This document shows positions 1 to 9,338 of a DNA stretch of 64,000 nucleotides, piece by piece; the stretch's first letter is position 1, and every line of letters starts with the position of its first letter. Under the pieces are notes generated by a model, which made no database searches, was not told the DNA's origin, and saw only the letters and a list, made by a program, of their open reading frames with translations. The translations under genes were made by a program, and so were the position numbers. This DNA comes from JACKII01 sp965202745 (lineage in GTDB: Bacteria > Pseudomonadota > Alphaproteobacteria > Bin95): the NCBI GenBank assembly GCA_965202745.1, contig CBDBCB010000020.1, positions 310,001-374,000 on the forward strand. The letters run 5' to 3'.

Positions 1-395
1 GCATGAGCACCAATATCGCGCTCGACATGGCTCGCTATGGCGTGCGCTCCAATTGCATGTCGCCGTTCGCATGGTCGCGCATGATTGGCACCATTCCGTC
101 AAACACGCCGGAGCAGGAAGCCCGCCTTGCCAAGATCAAGCGCATGGTCCCGGCCCAGGTCGCCCCGATGGTCGTCTATCTGCTGACGGATGCCGCCGAA
201 GGTGTCACCGGTCAGATCTTCGGCTCCCGCATGAATGAGCAGGTGCTGTTCAGCCAGTCCCGCCCAATCCGCTCGGTCCACAATGCCGACGGCTGGACTC
301 CGCGCAGCATCGCCGAGGAAGGCATGCCCGCCATGATGCCCAGCTTCCAGGCACTCGACCGCTCCGGCGACGTGTTCAACTGGGATCCGATCTAA
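1..395 (+). CDS. SDR family oxidoreductase, C-terminal part (runs off left edge)
   Basis: This is the last ~130 residues of a short-chain dehydrogenase/reductase, an NAD(P)-dependent oxidoreductase with a Rossmann fold. It aligns closely with the C-terminal half of the next gene (IALDM...YGVRSN, YLLTDAA..VTGQIF, GWTPRSI). The ATG at position 3 therefore matches an internal residue, and the true start lies outside the window. The active-site YxxxK is also upstream of the edge. The protein ends in FNWDPI at TAA 393-395. The two SDRs are tandem paralogues separated by a palindromic repeat. By context they probably serve acyl-CoA or alcohol oxidation; the substrate cannot be read from the sequence. 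Confidence 0.85.
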   Translation, partial: MSTNIALDMARYGVRSNCMSPFAWSRMIGTIPSNTPEQEARLAKIKRMVPAQVAPMVVYLLTDAAEGVTGQIFGSRMNEQVLFSQSRPIRSVHNADGWTPRSIAEEGMPAMMPSFQALDRSGDVFNWDPI

Positions 396-407
396 GCAAC
401 ATCCCCT

Positions 408-506
408 TTCACCCTGAGCCGCGAAGCGGAGCGGAGCGAGTCGAAGGGTAAGCTGCTTTCTGGTCACGACCCTTCGACTCGGCCCTACGGGCCGGCTCAG
501 GGTGAA
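408..506. repeat. Palindromic REP-like element, family 1, copy 1
   Basis: The outer arms are a perfect 14-bp inverted repeat (408-421 and 493-506, TTCACCCTGAGCCG and its complement). The inner arms are GAGTCGAAGGG (438-448) and its complement (470-480). The element fills the gap between two SDR genes. A closely related copy sits at 13620-13681 and a single arm near 4469. CCCTGAGC...CGAAGGG palindromes of this type are common in intergenic DNA of many proteobacteria. Confidence 0.85.
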
Positions 507-547
507 GGTAAAGACAAGCAGCAGAGACAGACAAAGGACTGAAAAGA

Positions 548-1467
548 ATGAGTGAAGGACTATTAGAGGGCAAAGTCGTCCTCGTGAACGGCGCAGGCCG
601 CGGCATCGGCCAGCAAATCGCCATCACCTGCGCCGAAGAAGGCGCACGAGTTGTCGTCAACGGCCTCGGCGGCAACGTCGAAGGCCAGGGCCGCGACACC
701 GGCCCGGCGCAGGAAACTGTCGACAAGATCCAGGCCATGAGTGGCGAAGCAGTCGCCAATGGCGGCTCCATCGCCGATTGGGACGACGCCCAGGCCATGG
801 TCAAGCAGGCGGTCGATACCTTCGGGCAGATCGACGGCGTGGTGAACGTCGCCGGCATCCTGCGCGACCGCATCTTCCACAAGATGACGGAAGACGATTG
901 GGACAGCGTCATCGGCGTGCATCTGACCGGCTATTTTTACGTCGCACGCGCCGCAGCGGACTATTTCCGGACCCAGGAATCCGGCGCGATGGTTCACTTC
1001 ACCTCCAACTCCGGCCTGATCGGGAATGTGGGTCAGGGTGAACTACGGCGCGGCCAAGATGGGCGTTGTCGGGCTTTCCCGCTCTATCGCGCTGGACATG
1101 GGCCGCTTCGGCGTCCGCTCCAACATCATCAGCCCATCGGCCTTCACCCGCATGATCGAGACCATCCCGATCAAGGGCCCGGAAGGCGAGGTGCGCCGCA
1201 AGCGCCAGAAAGCCATGACGCCAGCCAAGATCGCAGCCCCGGTCGCCTACCTGCTCAGCGACGCGGCAAAGGACGTTACCGGACAGATCTTCTATGTGCG
1301 CTCGAACGAGATCATGCTGATGAGCCAGAACCGGCCTGTCCGCATCATCCACCGCGGCGAAGGCTGGACCCCGCAGCTCATCCATGAGCACGCCATGCCG
1401 GCACTCCGCCCGCACTTCACCCCAAGCGCCCCCAGCGGTCAGTACTTCACACTGGGACCCGGTGTAA
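548..1467 (+). pseudogene. SDR family oxidoreductase broken by two +1 frameshifts
   Basis: The N-terminus carries the glycine-rich NAD(P)-binding motif NGAGRGIG. Ser of the catalytic set lies in FTSNSGLIG, and YxxxK (NYGAAK) follows directly. The frame breaks at 1036-1038, where GGG stands in place of the GG needed to read GNVGQVNYGAAK. It breaks again at 1451, where removing one A restores the ending YFTWDPV and TAA 1465-1467, matching the FNWDPI end of the upstream paralogue. Both changes are single-base insertions. With both removed the protein is ~305 residues, normal for a long SDR. As written, the first frame runs to 1387 and the second from 1026 to 1565, neither giving a working enzyme. 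Sequencing error is possible. Confidence 0.85.
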
Positions 1468-1730
1468 GCGGCCGTCTCAGCATCCCCGGAAGCGGCAATG
1501 CCGCTTCCGGGGCCTTTCTGGCTCTCGGTTTAGCCCCTGCGGCGGTACTCATTCGGTGCCAGTAAAAGTACCTGGTTCACCTGACTCCAATTCCGGGACA
1601 CACACGTACCAACATACCGACCCCAGAATTTTTCTCCGAAATTCATACAATATTGTGCTGATCGTCACATCGATTGGTTACCAGTGAAGATAAGGTCCCC
1701 GCACCATTAACACAGTGCAGGAGACCTCCC

Positions 1731-2602
1731 ATGAAGGCATTCCGTACCCTTGCCGTTGCAGCAGTGCTGCTCACCAGCGCACCGGTGCTCGCAGCGCCAT
1801 CGACCAGCTCTGTCTCCTTTAGCGCAGGCATCGTTTATGACGCCAAGGGCGTGCCTCTGCCCATCACAGCGGCGGCGGACCTGCTTGATTTCACTGCCAA
1901 CGACCCTACCGGCCTAGCCACACTGGATGGGCTGGGTCCGATCAACACGTTCGGTTTTCTGGCCCTGACCGGCTTTTCCCTGAACGTGCCGGACCCCAAT
2001 CTACCAGTCACCCTTTCGCTCGGTATCGATCTGACCATTACCGGCAGCACTACGGCGGCCGGCATCAATTATCCGGTATCGACCCATGTGACCTCCCTGC
2101 CGTCATATCTCGACCCGTTTGCCCGGCATGCCGCCTAAGACCCTCAACACCATCACCGGTAACTTGTTCGGCTCGACCTTCCCGAGCGCCGCTGCGCTTG
2201 AGGCAGAGATACTGGAAACCATCGGCGAGCTTGCCGCCTTGATTCCTCCCTGTCTTTACAGATCCATCCGTCGGCGGCTTTGTCACCGGCGAGTTCGGCG
2301 GCGGCGCTCCGGGCCCACTGGGTCCCATAGCCGGGCCGGGCATTGTCGGTGGCCTGACCGGTGATCCATTGCCGTTGGTCGGTGGGCTGCTGGGCACCCT
2401 CGGCGTAACTCTGCCGTTCGACCTCGGCTACCTGGAAACCGCGGGCATCATCATTGATGGCATGCTTTCCCTGACCGCAACGCCGGCAGTCACCGACCTG
2501 CCGCCGGCCGGACCTAGCGAAGTGCCCGTCCCGGCACCGCTTGCCCTGCTGGCAGCGGGTATCGCCGGCCTGGCCGGATTGGCGCGCAAGCGCAGTGGCT
2601 AA
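1731..2602 (+). pseudogene. Secreted protein with PEP-CTERM-like sorting tail, two frameshifts
   Basis: Start ATG 1731 has a GGAG ribosome site just upstream (CAGGAGACCTCCC). Residues 1-21 are a clear Sec signal peptide ending LAA. The middle is Gly/Leu/Thr-rich with no recognisable enzyme domain. The last ~27 residues (VPVPAPLALLAAGIAGLAGL then ARKRSG) have the PEP/VPxPA-CTERM layout: short motif, transmembrane segment, basic tail. This signal is normally processed by an exosortase. Two +1 insertions, each extending TT to TTT, break the frame near 2118-2120 and at 2255-2257. Correcting both gives DPLPGMPPK and PPCLTDPSVGGF and one frame through to TAA 2600-2602. No exosortase gene is in the window. 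Confidence 0.75.
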
Positions 2603-2603
2603 G

Positions 2604-3140
2604 TGTTCCATCCCGGCTGATCGGATAGCCCTCGTCGCTCTGCGTTTTTCATGGCACGCTGTGTTTTGACCGAGGCGCGGGATGGGAGAGCGACATGGTG
2701 ATCAAGCTTCACAGTCAGGCGACGACGCCACCGAAGATCAGGGCGGCCATACAGGCCAGTGACGACCCTGCGTGGGTTCTTGCCGAGCGTCACGGGACCA
2801 CGGAACAGACCGTATGGAAATGGCACCAGCGTGCCAGCGTGGAGGATCGCAGCCACACGCCCCATCGCCTTCAGACGACGTTGATGCCAGCGCAGGAAGC
2901 TGTCGCGGTGGCCCTCCGCAAGACGCTTTTGGTCTCGCTGGATGATCTGCTGGCGGTGGTGCGCGAGTTCTTGAACCCGAATGCCTCCCGCTCTGGCCTT
3001 GACCGCTGCTTGCGTCGGCATGGCGTGGGGGGCCTGCGCGCCCTGAAAGCAGCATCGCCCCGGCCAAAGCACAGCGCCTTCAAAGCCTATGAACCCGGTT
3101 CCATCCCCATCGACCTGAAATACCTGCCGCCCTCCATCAG
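2604..3140 (+). mobile_element. IS481-type insertion sequence, 3'-truncated remnant
   Basis: The left end probably begins at TGT 2604, directly after the stop of the preceding gene, since IS481 ends start with 5'-TGT. The transposase it carries stops matching the family after ~150 residues. No right terminal repeat matching TGTTCCATCCCGGCTGATC was found downstream. The right boundary (~3140) is estimated from where the protein stops resembling IS481. Confidence 0.65.
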
Positions 3141-3216
3141 CGAGAGCGCGGCAATAGCTCTTCTCCAGGCTGAAATCTTTGATAGGCTTGACCCGGAAAC
3201 CTACGGGCTCGAATAG
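2695..3216 (+). pseudogene. IS481-family transposase, N-terminal part with unrelated tail
   Basis: The N-terminus has an IS481-like helix-turn-helix region (WVLAERHGTTEQTVWKW), then the linker typical of the family (LDRCLRRHGVGGL) and the start of the DDE catalytic domain (YEPGSIPIDLKYLP, holding the first Asp). After ~KYLPP (about 3130) the sequence no longer looks like a transposase: the second Asp and the Glu are absent, and the frame runs on through ~28 residues of other DNA to TAG at 3214-3216. A full IS481 transposase is ~310-350 residues, so about half is missing. It is inactive as written. Confidence 0.8.
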
Positions 3217-3267
3217 GCGCCCAGGTCGAGGAAACAGCCCCAACGGGCAAGCCAAGAGTGCCGCGCC

Positions 3268-4455
3268 ATGAGCTACGAGAAGCCCTACAAGGGCATCAAA
3301 GTCGTTGACCTCTCCCAGGGCATTGCCGGCCCCTACTGCGCCATGCTGCTGGCCCAGTACGGTGCGGACGTGGTCAAGGTCGAGCCGTTCGAGGGCGACT
3401 GGGCGCGCATCCTCGGCACCACCTATGGCGACCACTCGGCCTTCTCCATCGCAGGCAATCTGGGTAAGCGCTCCATCGCGCTCGACCTGAAGACTCCCGA
3501 AGGCAAGGAGATCGTCGAGAAGCTGATCGAGGAAGCCGACGTCTTCATGGAAGGCTTCCGCCCCGGCGTGATTCAGCGTCTCGGCCTTCAGCTATGAGGA
3601 AGTGGCCAAGCGCAATCCAGAAGCTGCTCTACCTCTCCATTTCCGGCTTCAGCCAGCAGGGCCCGCTCTCGACCAAGCCCGCCATGGACCCGGTGCTGCA
3701 AGCCTTCAGCGGCTTCATGATGGAGAACAAGGGCCAGGATGGCATTCCCCACCGGGCGAACCCGATCGTCGTTGATATGTCCACTGCGCTCTATTGCTTC
3801 CAGGCCGTCTCCGCCGCGCTGTACGCCAAGCGGGACGAGACCAAGGGCCGCTTTATCGATGCCTCGCTGATGGCCGCCGCCGACCAACCTCCAGATCGTG
3901 CGCATGATGGCGGTCTACCTGGAGAAGGGCGAGATGAAGGCCCCCTCCGCCCCCTCCGGCACTTTCCCGACCAAGGATGGCTTCATCCAGATCGTGGTGC
4001 TGCGGGACAAGGCCTATGTCACCCTTGCACCTGCACCTGCCTCGGCCTGCCGAACCTGGGCGCCGACCCGCGCTTCCAGACCCGCGACGACCGGGTGACC
4101 CACACGGTCTACCCTGACCCGCGCGGTCAGCGAGGCATTGGCCGCGCGCACCACCGCCGAGTGGACCGCCATCCTGACCGAGGCTAAGCTCCAGAACGAG
4201 GCCGTCCTCGACTACATGCAGTTCCTGAAGCACCCGCACATCCAGGCCATCGACCTGGTCAGCTGGCTGAACCATTCAGGCTTCCCGGAGCCCATCCCCG
4301 TGCCCAATCCGCCCGGCACCGTGCCGCTCACCGACGGCATGCCCACCGCCCACGCCCCCCACCTGGGCGAGCATACGGCGGCGGTGTTAAGCGAACTCGG
4401 CTACAGCGCCGCCGCGGTCGAGGCCATGCGCGCCACCAAGGCCATCATGGGGTAA
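3268..4455 (+). pseudogene. CaiB/BaiF-type CoA-transferase (class III), five frameshifts
   Basis: Family III CoA-transferases move CoA between carboxylic acids. The N-terminus is typical (GIKVVDLSQGIAGPYCAMLL, KVEPFEGDW, GKRSIALDLK). The frame breaks at ~3589 (extra C), ~3620 (extra G), ~3883 (extra base), ~4025 (missing base or two extra) and ~4110 (extra T). Correcting each restores family blocks: RLGLSYEEVAKRNPKLLYLS, AANLQIVRMMAVYLEKGEMK, GLPNLGADPRFQTRDDRV and TLTRAVSEALAARTTAEW. The corrected product is ~395 residues and closely resembles the intact copy at 12391. It ends at TAA 4453-4455. This is the most damaged gene in the window. The upstream IS481 remnant may mark loss of its promoter. 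Confidence 0.85.
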
Positions 4456-4468
4456 CAGGCCGCCTTCC

Positions 4469-4490
4469 CCCTGAGCCTGCCGAAGAGTCC
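4469..4490. repeat. Single arm of REP-like family 1
   Basis: The sequence CCCTGAGCCTGCCGAAG just after the broken CoA-transferase matches one arm of the palindromes at 408-506 and 13620-13681. No complementary arm follows, so it is a half-element. Confidence 0.5.
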
Positions 4491-4602
4491 CCTCCATTTC
4501 ATCCTGCCTAGCCCAGGACCACAATCCGGGGCGTATCGAAGCCCCCCCGCCGCTTACGCTAGACTAACGGCTAACCAACCAAACACACCCCAGGAACCGC
4601 CA

Positions 4603-5478
4603 ATGCCGCTCTCCATCGTCCCTTCCGCCAACAGTTTCGCCCATGAAGTCCGCGGCCTGAACCTGTGGGAGCCGATCTCCGAGCCCAACGCCAGCGCCAT
4701 CCGCACTGCCTACCGCGAACATGGCGTGCTCGTCTTCCGCCGCCAGGCGCTCGGCGAGCAGGAGCTTCTCGAGTTCGGCAAGGTGGTCGGCAACCCCGCC
4801 ATCTATGCGGAGAAGGCCTGGCTCTCCACCTATCCGGAGGTCATCATCCTCTCCAACCTGCGCGATGCGGCGGGCGAGATGCTGGGCGGTCTCGGCAATT
4901 TCGAACTCACCTGGCACACCGACCAATCCTATTACGCCAAGCCCGTGACCGGCTGCTTCCTCTATGGCGTCGAACTGCCGGCAGCGGGCGGCATGACCTC
5001 CTGGGCGAGCCTCTATCACGCCTACGACACCCTGCCCGCCCCGCTCAAAAAAGCCGTGGATGGCGCGGTCGGCATCTTCAGCTTCGCCGCCCGCATCGGC
5101 CCGCTGCATCCCGGCCGGTACAAGAACCACGACCTCGCCAAGCGCCTGGCGGAAACGCCGGACGTCAAGCATCCGTTGATGAACGTGAACCCGGCAACGG
5201 GCCGCAAGGCGCTGTTCATAGATCCCAAGACCGTCACCGGCATCGACAACATGCCCCAGGACGAAGCCAACGACCTGCTTAACCAGCTGGAGGCGCACAC
5301 CGTCCGGCCGCACAATGTCTATGACCATGACTGGCAGCCGGGCGACCTGGTGCTTTGGGACAACGCCGTCGTGCTGCACAAGCGCGAGGAGTTCCCGAAC
5401 GAGTGCCACCGCCTGGTAAAGCGCATGATCATCGACCTGGACCCCGCCCAGCACATTATTCCGCCTGCCCTGCAATAA
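4603..5478 (+). CDS. TauD/TfdA-family Fe(II)/2-oxoglutarate dioxygenase
   Basis: This 291-residue protein belongs to the family that oxidises small acids (taurine, 2,4-D, alkyl sulfates) using Fe(II), O2 and 2-oxoglutarate. The metal ligands are visible: H105 and D107 in LTWHTDQSY, and the distal H259 in VLWDNAVVLHKREEF. R274 (HRLVKRM) is the likely 2OG-binding arginine. Length and layout are normal. Start ATG 4603 was chosen because the N-terminal SIVPS..FAHEVRGLNL matches the family start. It is a lone gene about 150 bp after the broken CoA-transferase. The substrate is unknown. A second member of the family is at 17723. Confidence 0.88.
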   Translation: MPLSIVPSANSFAHEVRGLNLWEPISEPNASAIRTAYREHGVLVFRRQALGEQELLEFGKVVGNPAIYAEKAWLSTYPEVIILSNLRDAAGEMLGGLGNFELTWHTDQSYYAKPVTGCFLYGVELPAAGGMTSWASLYHAYDTLPAPLKKAVDGAVGIFSFAARIGPLHPGRYKNHDLAKRLAETPDVKHPLMNVNPATGRKALFIDPKTVTGIDNMPQDEANDLLNQLEAHTVRPHNVYDHDWQPGDLVLWDNAVVLHKREEFPNECHRLVKRMIIDLDPAQHIIPPALQ

Positions 5479-5580
5479 GGCGGGCGGACCGCGGAATTTA
5501 GCCCATATGGGTGATGCCTGCCCCTCCGCGGCTCTAGTAGGGTCGAAGCCTGACCAACCAACTGCACCGGAGTCAAAGCC

Positions 5581-6507
5581 ATGTTGACCGACCTGCAAAA
5601 GAAAACCGCCCAGGCCATCGACCAGATATTCGAAACCAGCAAAGTCACCGGCGACTATGGCCGGGTCGCCCTGCTAGCAAGCGATACCAGCCACCTGACC
5701 TATGGCAAGGCGCAGATGACACTCGCCAGCGGCAACCTTCACCTGCTGATCGCTGAATACTGCCGCACACCGGGCGCAGCGCTGGCGGGAGCCCTCTCCC
5801 CCTTCCTGCCGCAATTGGAAAACCGTGACCTAGCGCTCGACCATGATTTCACCTTCCGCGGTCTGCTGCGCGATGCGGGGGAGGATGCCGTCATGCATGC
5901 GGTGCAGGACGGCTTTTTCGACCGCGTCTACTGGCAGCCCGCCATGCGCCAGATGAATGCCATTGGCGGCAGCCAGGCGCTGACGGCCGCCACCGTCTAC
6001 GACAGCACCATTCACGGCTCCTGGCGGCTGATGCGCGACCGCACCAACAACCGCCACGGCAGCATGGCGCAACTGGGCGAGCAGCCCTGGGTTGGCGCCT
6101 ATCTCGCCACCCGCCGCGACTGGCTCGCCAACCACTCCAACACTCCGCTGCACAAAACCGTCTACCAGATGGACGCCCTGCAGGGATTGGTGGCCAGCGC
6201 CGCCTGGGACCTGGCCCTGCCGTTGACAGTGCGCGGCATCCGCATTGACGAGGCAGCACTCTCCAGCGACGTCCGCGTCTCCGCCGCCGACCCGTCCGAG
6301 CGTATCCTCAAGCTCACCCGCCCCATGATGCAGGGCCGCGACGTCCGCGCATTGCAAAAAGCGCTCAAGGCCAAAATGGTAGCGGTGGAGGTTGATGGCG
6401 TCTTCGGCAGCGGCACGGAGCGCGCAGTGATCCAATTCCAGGTCCAAGCCGGCCTGATCGTCGATGGCATTGCCGGGCCCGCCGCCTGGGCAGCGTTGGA
6501 GACCTGA
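5581..6507 (+). CDS. GH46 chitosanase-like protein with C-terminal peptidoglycan-binding domain
   Basis: Residues ~1-235 resemble GH46 chitosanases: an acidic pair E18 (IFETSKV) and D35 (ASDTSHLTYG) spaced like the catalytic Glu/Asp of Streptomyces chitosanase, then FFDRVYWQPAM and ATVYDSTIHGSW, which match the family's DRVYFDPA and YYDAIVMHG blocks. Residues ~240-308 form a PG_binding_1 domain (LMQGRDVRALQKAL...VDGVFGSGTERAVIQFQ). No signal peptide is visible, so export would need another route or the protein acts inside or on lysis. Likely role: hydrolysis of an amino-sugar polymer such as chitosan or cell wall. The fold assignment comes from recognised motifs only. Confidence 0.7.
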   Translation: MLTDLQKKTAQAIDQIFETSKVTGDYGRVALLASDTSHLTYGKAQMTLASGNLHLLIAEYCRTPGAALAGALSPFLPQLENRDLALDHDFTFRGLLRDAGEDAVMHAVQDGFFDRVYWQPAMRQMNAIGGSQALTAATVYDSTIHGSWRLMRDRTNNRHGSMAQLGEQPWVGAYLATRRDWLANHSNTPLHKTVYQMDALQGLVASAAWDLALPLTVRGIRIDEAALSSDVRVSAADPSERILKLTRPMMQGRDVRALQKALKAKMVAVEVDGVFGSGTERAVIQFQVQAGLIVDGIAGPAAWAALET

Positions 6508-6795
6508 CGGCAAGCCCCGCCGTTTACGCATAGGCCGGCAACCTCCCGCCACCCGGCAGCGGACGTCGGGGATTTGGTTGCGCGCCGGGCATCAGGCAAA
6601 GAAATGAACCACGCCTTATACCAATGAACGGTGGAAAATGTCACTGTCACCGATCATTGGCGCTAATGACAATCAATGTATTAAATAAAGATAATTAAAT
6701 GTTAAACCACCGTTAGTTAGTTAAATAACAATGAATTTTGGTTGGTTAATTTTCCAGATCACCCCATTCGTTTTATTGTCTTAACGCAATGGACT
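6508..6795. other. Intergenic, AT-rich, no gene seen
   Basis: Between the GH46-like gene and the nested palindrome the DNA becomes AT-rich (from ~6660: runs such as TTAAATAAAGATAATTAAATG). I found no credible reading frame, tRNA or clear terminator. The composition differs from the GC-rich flanks and suggests inserted or non-coding DNA. Confidence 0.5.
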
Positions 6796-6885
6796 GAACC
6801 TCCTCCGACTAAAGTCAGACGGTTCAGTGGCTTTGAGCGCCTTCGGCGCAAAGTTGTTTTCTTATCCGACTGAAGTCGGAGGCTT
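6796..6885. repeat. Nested palindrome (MITE/REP-like)
   Basis: The outer arms CCTCCGACT (6802-6810) and AGTCGGAGG (6874-6882) are inverted. Each arm region is itself palindromic (CCGACTGAAGTCGG at 6866-6879). The centre holds a separate hairpin, CTTTGAGCGCC TTC GGCGCAAAG (6831-6853). The element ends ~10 bp before the reading frame at 6895, which has an in-frame TGA inside the element at 6871. The structure resembles small non-autonomous mobile palindromes; no transposase is attached. Confidence 0.7.
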
Positions 6886-6894
6886 CAAACCAAT

Positions 6895-7608
6895 TTGTGG
6901 AAAGTCACACTGGATTACGAGCAAATCATCACGCAAATCGCCGTCGATGATTTTCCGGAGTCCGACAAGCGGGGCAAGCTGCCTCAGGCGATCCATCACG
7001 AGCCCGGCCTGTTTCTGAACATGACCAATGAAACGACCAACGGCATCAATATCGCCCGCATGGGAACGGTTCCGCACGGAAATGCCTTCAACGCGTTGGG
7101 CCGCAGCGGAACGACCAGCGGCCCGCCGGAAATTCCGGCAATCAACAGCCTGCCAATCGATGTTCCGCATAACCTGGATGGGCGCTACCTCGCACCCTAC
7201 AAGCACTTTAACAACAATCTTTTCGAAGGCCGGCTCAATCCGGTCGAGCCGCATTTGCTGCTGGACGCCGCCAACCAGGACCCCAGCATCGAGATCGTCC
7301 GGACAACAAAGCTGGAGTTCGACACCACCATCGAACAGGCCGGCATCCGAAATATCCCGTTTATTGAGCGGCAGGCGGATGCTGCCTCCATGAAGGCGAC
7401 ATTCTGGATTCAGGAACTGGCGGAGAAGGACGCCAATGGCGCACCCAAACTGCGGCTGCAATACCTGCAGATTGTCATGCTGGACTTCTTCCCCCGCCGT
7501 GACGGTTTTCCCGGCCTCATCGGCTGGCCGCATGTCAGCATCAACACGATGGAAAAGGTCGTGCCCGAGCCGGATATGGAAAAGGCGACGTCTTACGGCA
7601 AGTCCTAG
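6895..7608 (+). CDS. Uncharacterised protein, probably missing its N-terminus
   Basis: The frame is open from TTG 6895 for 237 residues to TAG 7606-7608. It starts inside what looks like a domain (WKVTLDYEQI), and the in-frame stop at 6871 lies within the adjacent palindrome, so the original start may have been cut away. Recognisable blocks are MTNETTNGINIARMGTVPHGN, NNLFEGRLNPVEPHLLLDAA, MKATFWIQELAE and LDFFPRRDGFPGLIGWPHVS. I have a weak impression of a family annotated as heme-binding, but I cannot support a function. There is no signal peptide or membrane segment. It may be a 5'-truncated pseudogene. Confidence 0.55.
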   Translation: MWKVTLDYEQIITQIAVDDFPESDKRGKLPQAIHHEPGLFLNMTNETTNGINIARMGTVPHGNAFNALGRSGTTSGPPEIPAINSLPIDVPHNLDGRYLAPYKHFNNNLFEGRLNPVEPHLLLDAANQDPSIEIVRTTKLEFDTTIEQAGIRNIPFIERQADAASMKATFWIQELAEKDANGAPKLRLQYLQIVMLDFFPRRDGFPGLIGWPHVSINTMEKVVPEPDMEKATSYGKS

Positions 7609-7609
7609 C

Positions 7610-7663
7610 TAGTGGCCTGATCGAAGCGCTTGCGTCCGCCAGCGCTTCGTAAGTCAGGCCGCT
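7610..7663. repeat. Interspersed palindrome family 2, module A (diverged copy)
   Basis: The sequence TAGTGGCCTGATCGAAGCGC followed by GCGCTTCGTAAGTCAGGCCGC forms an imperfect hairpin. It closely matches the perfect copy at 36201-36252. The tract TTCACTATGTTGGTGGTTCT that follows (7665-7684) matches the start of module B at 36253 onward, so the same two-part arrangement is present here in decayed form. Confidence 0.7.
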
Positions 7664-7842
7664 CTTTCACTATGTTGGTGGTTCTATCCCAGTCCGGCTT
7701 GCCACCGCCGACCGTTTCTCACCGGAACTCCTCTCCTGATACGCTGTCCGATAGCGCGGGGAATGGCGATGCGCTAGGCTGGCCGCCAACACGGCAACAA
7801 TGATTACCACCCGATAAACGCCCCGCCAGAGGAACCCGCCCC

Positions 7843-9256
7843 ATGACCGGAGAAACTGAAGAACAACCCGCCCAAAAGGGCATGTTCGACGCAGGCCGCG
7901 CCCTCGCCCGCCCCTCGCGCGGCGGCTTGGGCACTGTGTCCGTGCCGGTGGGGCAGGTTGCCGGTGTTCGCCTCCACCGACGTGCTGGTGATCGGCGGCG
8001 GACCGGCGGGCACCACGGCGGCCATCGCCGCCGCCCACACCGGCGCGAGCGTTATCCTGGTGGAGCGCTACAACCATCTGGGCGGGCTCTCGACAGGCGG
8101 GCTCGTCATCTGGATCGACCGCATGTCGGACTGGGACGGCAAGCTGGTGATCCGCGGCATGGCGGAGGAACTGCTCGACCGCCTGCCCAAGGACGCAATT
8201 AAAGGACCCTCCCCCTCCTCCTGGGGCCGCCGCGAGGAAGCCATGGTCCGGGAATGGGGGCCCCGCGCCTCCGCCCATCATGGCACCGTCACCTGGGCAC
8301 CGATGATCGACCCGGAATGGCTGAAACTCGCCTCCCTCTCCATGATTTCGGAGGCAGGCATCGACGTGCTCCTGCACTCCTGGGCCAGCGCGCCCCTGAT
8401 GGAGAACGGCAAGCTCGCGGGCACCATCATCGAGTCCAAAGAGGGCCGCCAGGCGATCCGGGCAAAGGCCGTGGTCGATTGCTCCGGCGACGGCGACATG
8501 TTTGCCCGCGCTGGCGAGAATGCCGAGGGCGATATCGAGCAGGACAATATCCACCACTGCGCCAACACGGCCTCGCTGCTCTCCGGCGTGGACGTGAACG
8601 CCTGAATGGCCTTCCGCACCTCCGACAGCGACGGCTTCAAGCAGTTCATGCAAGCCGGCCGGGATGCCGTGAAGCATTTCATCCTGCCCATGGCGGGCTG
8701 GCGCGATGACGTGATGGTCTTCATGGGGCCGCGGTCTTCCGGCTTCGACGTGCTGAAGATCAACGACCTGACCCAGTTGGAACTGCTATCGCGCCAGGCC
8801 ATCGTCGACCTGCTGAATTTCTACAAGGCCAACGCGCCCGGCTTCGAGAAAAGCTGGCTGATGCTGACCGCCCCGCAACTGGGCGCGCGCCACAGCCGCC
8901 GCCTGGTCGGCCAGCACCGCATGACCGCAGCCGAGACCCGCTCCGGCCTGATCCTGGACGACGAGATCGGCGTGTCACCCAGCCTCAGCCCGAACCACCC
9001 GACGGTCTCCGTGCCCTATGGCGCGCTGCTGCCCCAGAACACCCACAACCTGCTAGCGGCAGGCCGCCACATCTCAACGGACGCCCAGACCCATACCTTC
9101 ATGCGCGAGATCCCCCAATGCTGGCTCACCGGCCACGCGGCGGGCGTCGCCGCGGCTTTGACGGCAGGCAGCGGCGTTGAGGCAAGGCAGGTGCCAGTGG
9201 CCGACATCCGCAGGGAACTGACGAAGCAGGGAGCGTATATGCAGGAGGCGGACTAA
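7843..9256 (+). pseudogene. FAD-dependent oxidoreductase broken by a frameshift and a TGA stop
   Basis: The protein is a FAD_oxidored-type flavoprotein of ~470 residues. After a 40-residue leader, the dinucleotide-binding motif is VLVIGGGPAGTTAAIAAAHTG. The C-terminal FAD block is NLLAAGRHISTDAQTH...GHAAGVAAALTA. A +1 insertion at ~7956-7957 (CAGGTTG for CAGTTG) separates leader and body; removing it gives VPVGQLPVFASTDVLVIGGG. An in-frame TGA at 8603-8605 interrupts GVDVNA/MAFRTSD, most simply TGG to TGA. Start ATG 7843 was taken from the leader; the body could also start at TTG 7958. It is probably non-functional unless these are sequence errors. Confidence 0.8.
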
Positions 9257-9338
9257 TACCACAGCAGCTCAATTTCACCTTGAGGTTGAGTGCTATACAA
9301 TGTTATCGACGTATTGAATGATACGGAGAGAGCTTTAA

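Noticed and set aside
3..395. Treating ATG at position 3 as a true start
   Set aside because: It aligns to an internal residue of the paralogous SDR at 548-1467.
8603..8605. In-frame TGA in the FAD oxidoreductase read as selenocysteine
   Set aside because: No Cys is expected at this place in the family, no SECIS-like hairpin follows directly, and a Trp codon change explains it better.
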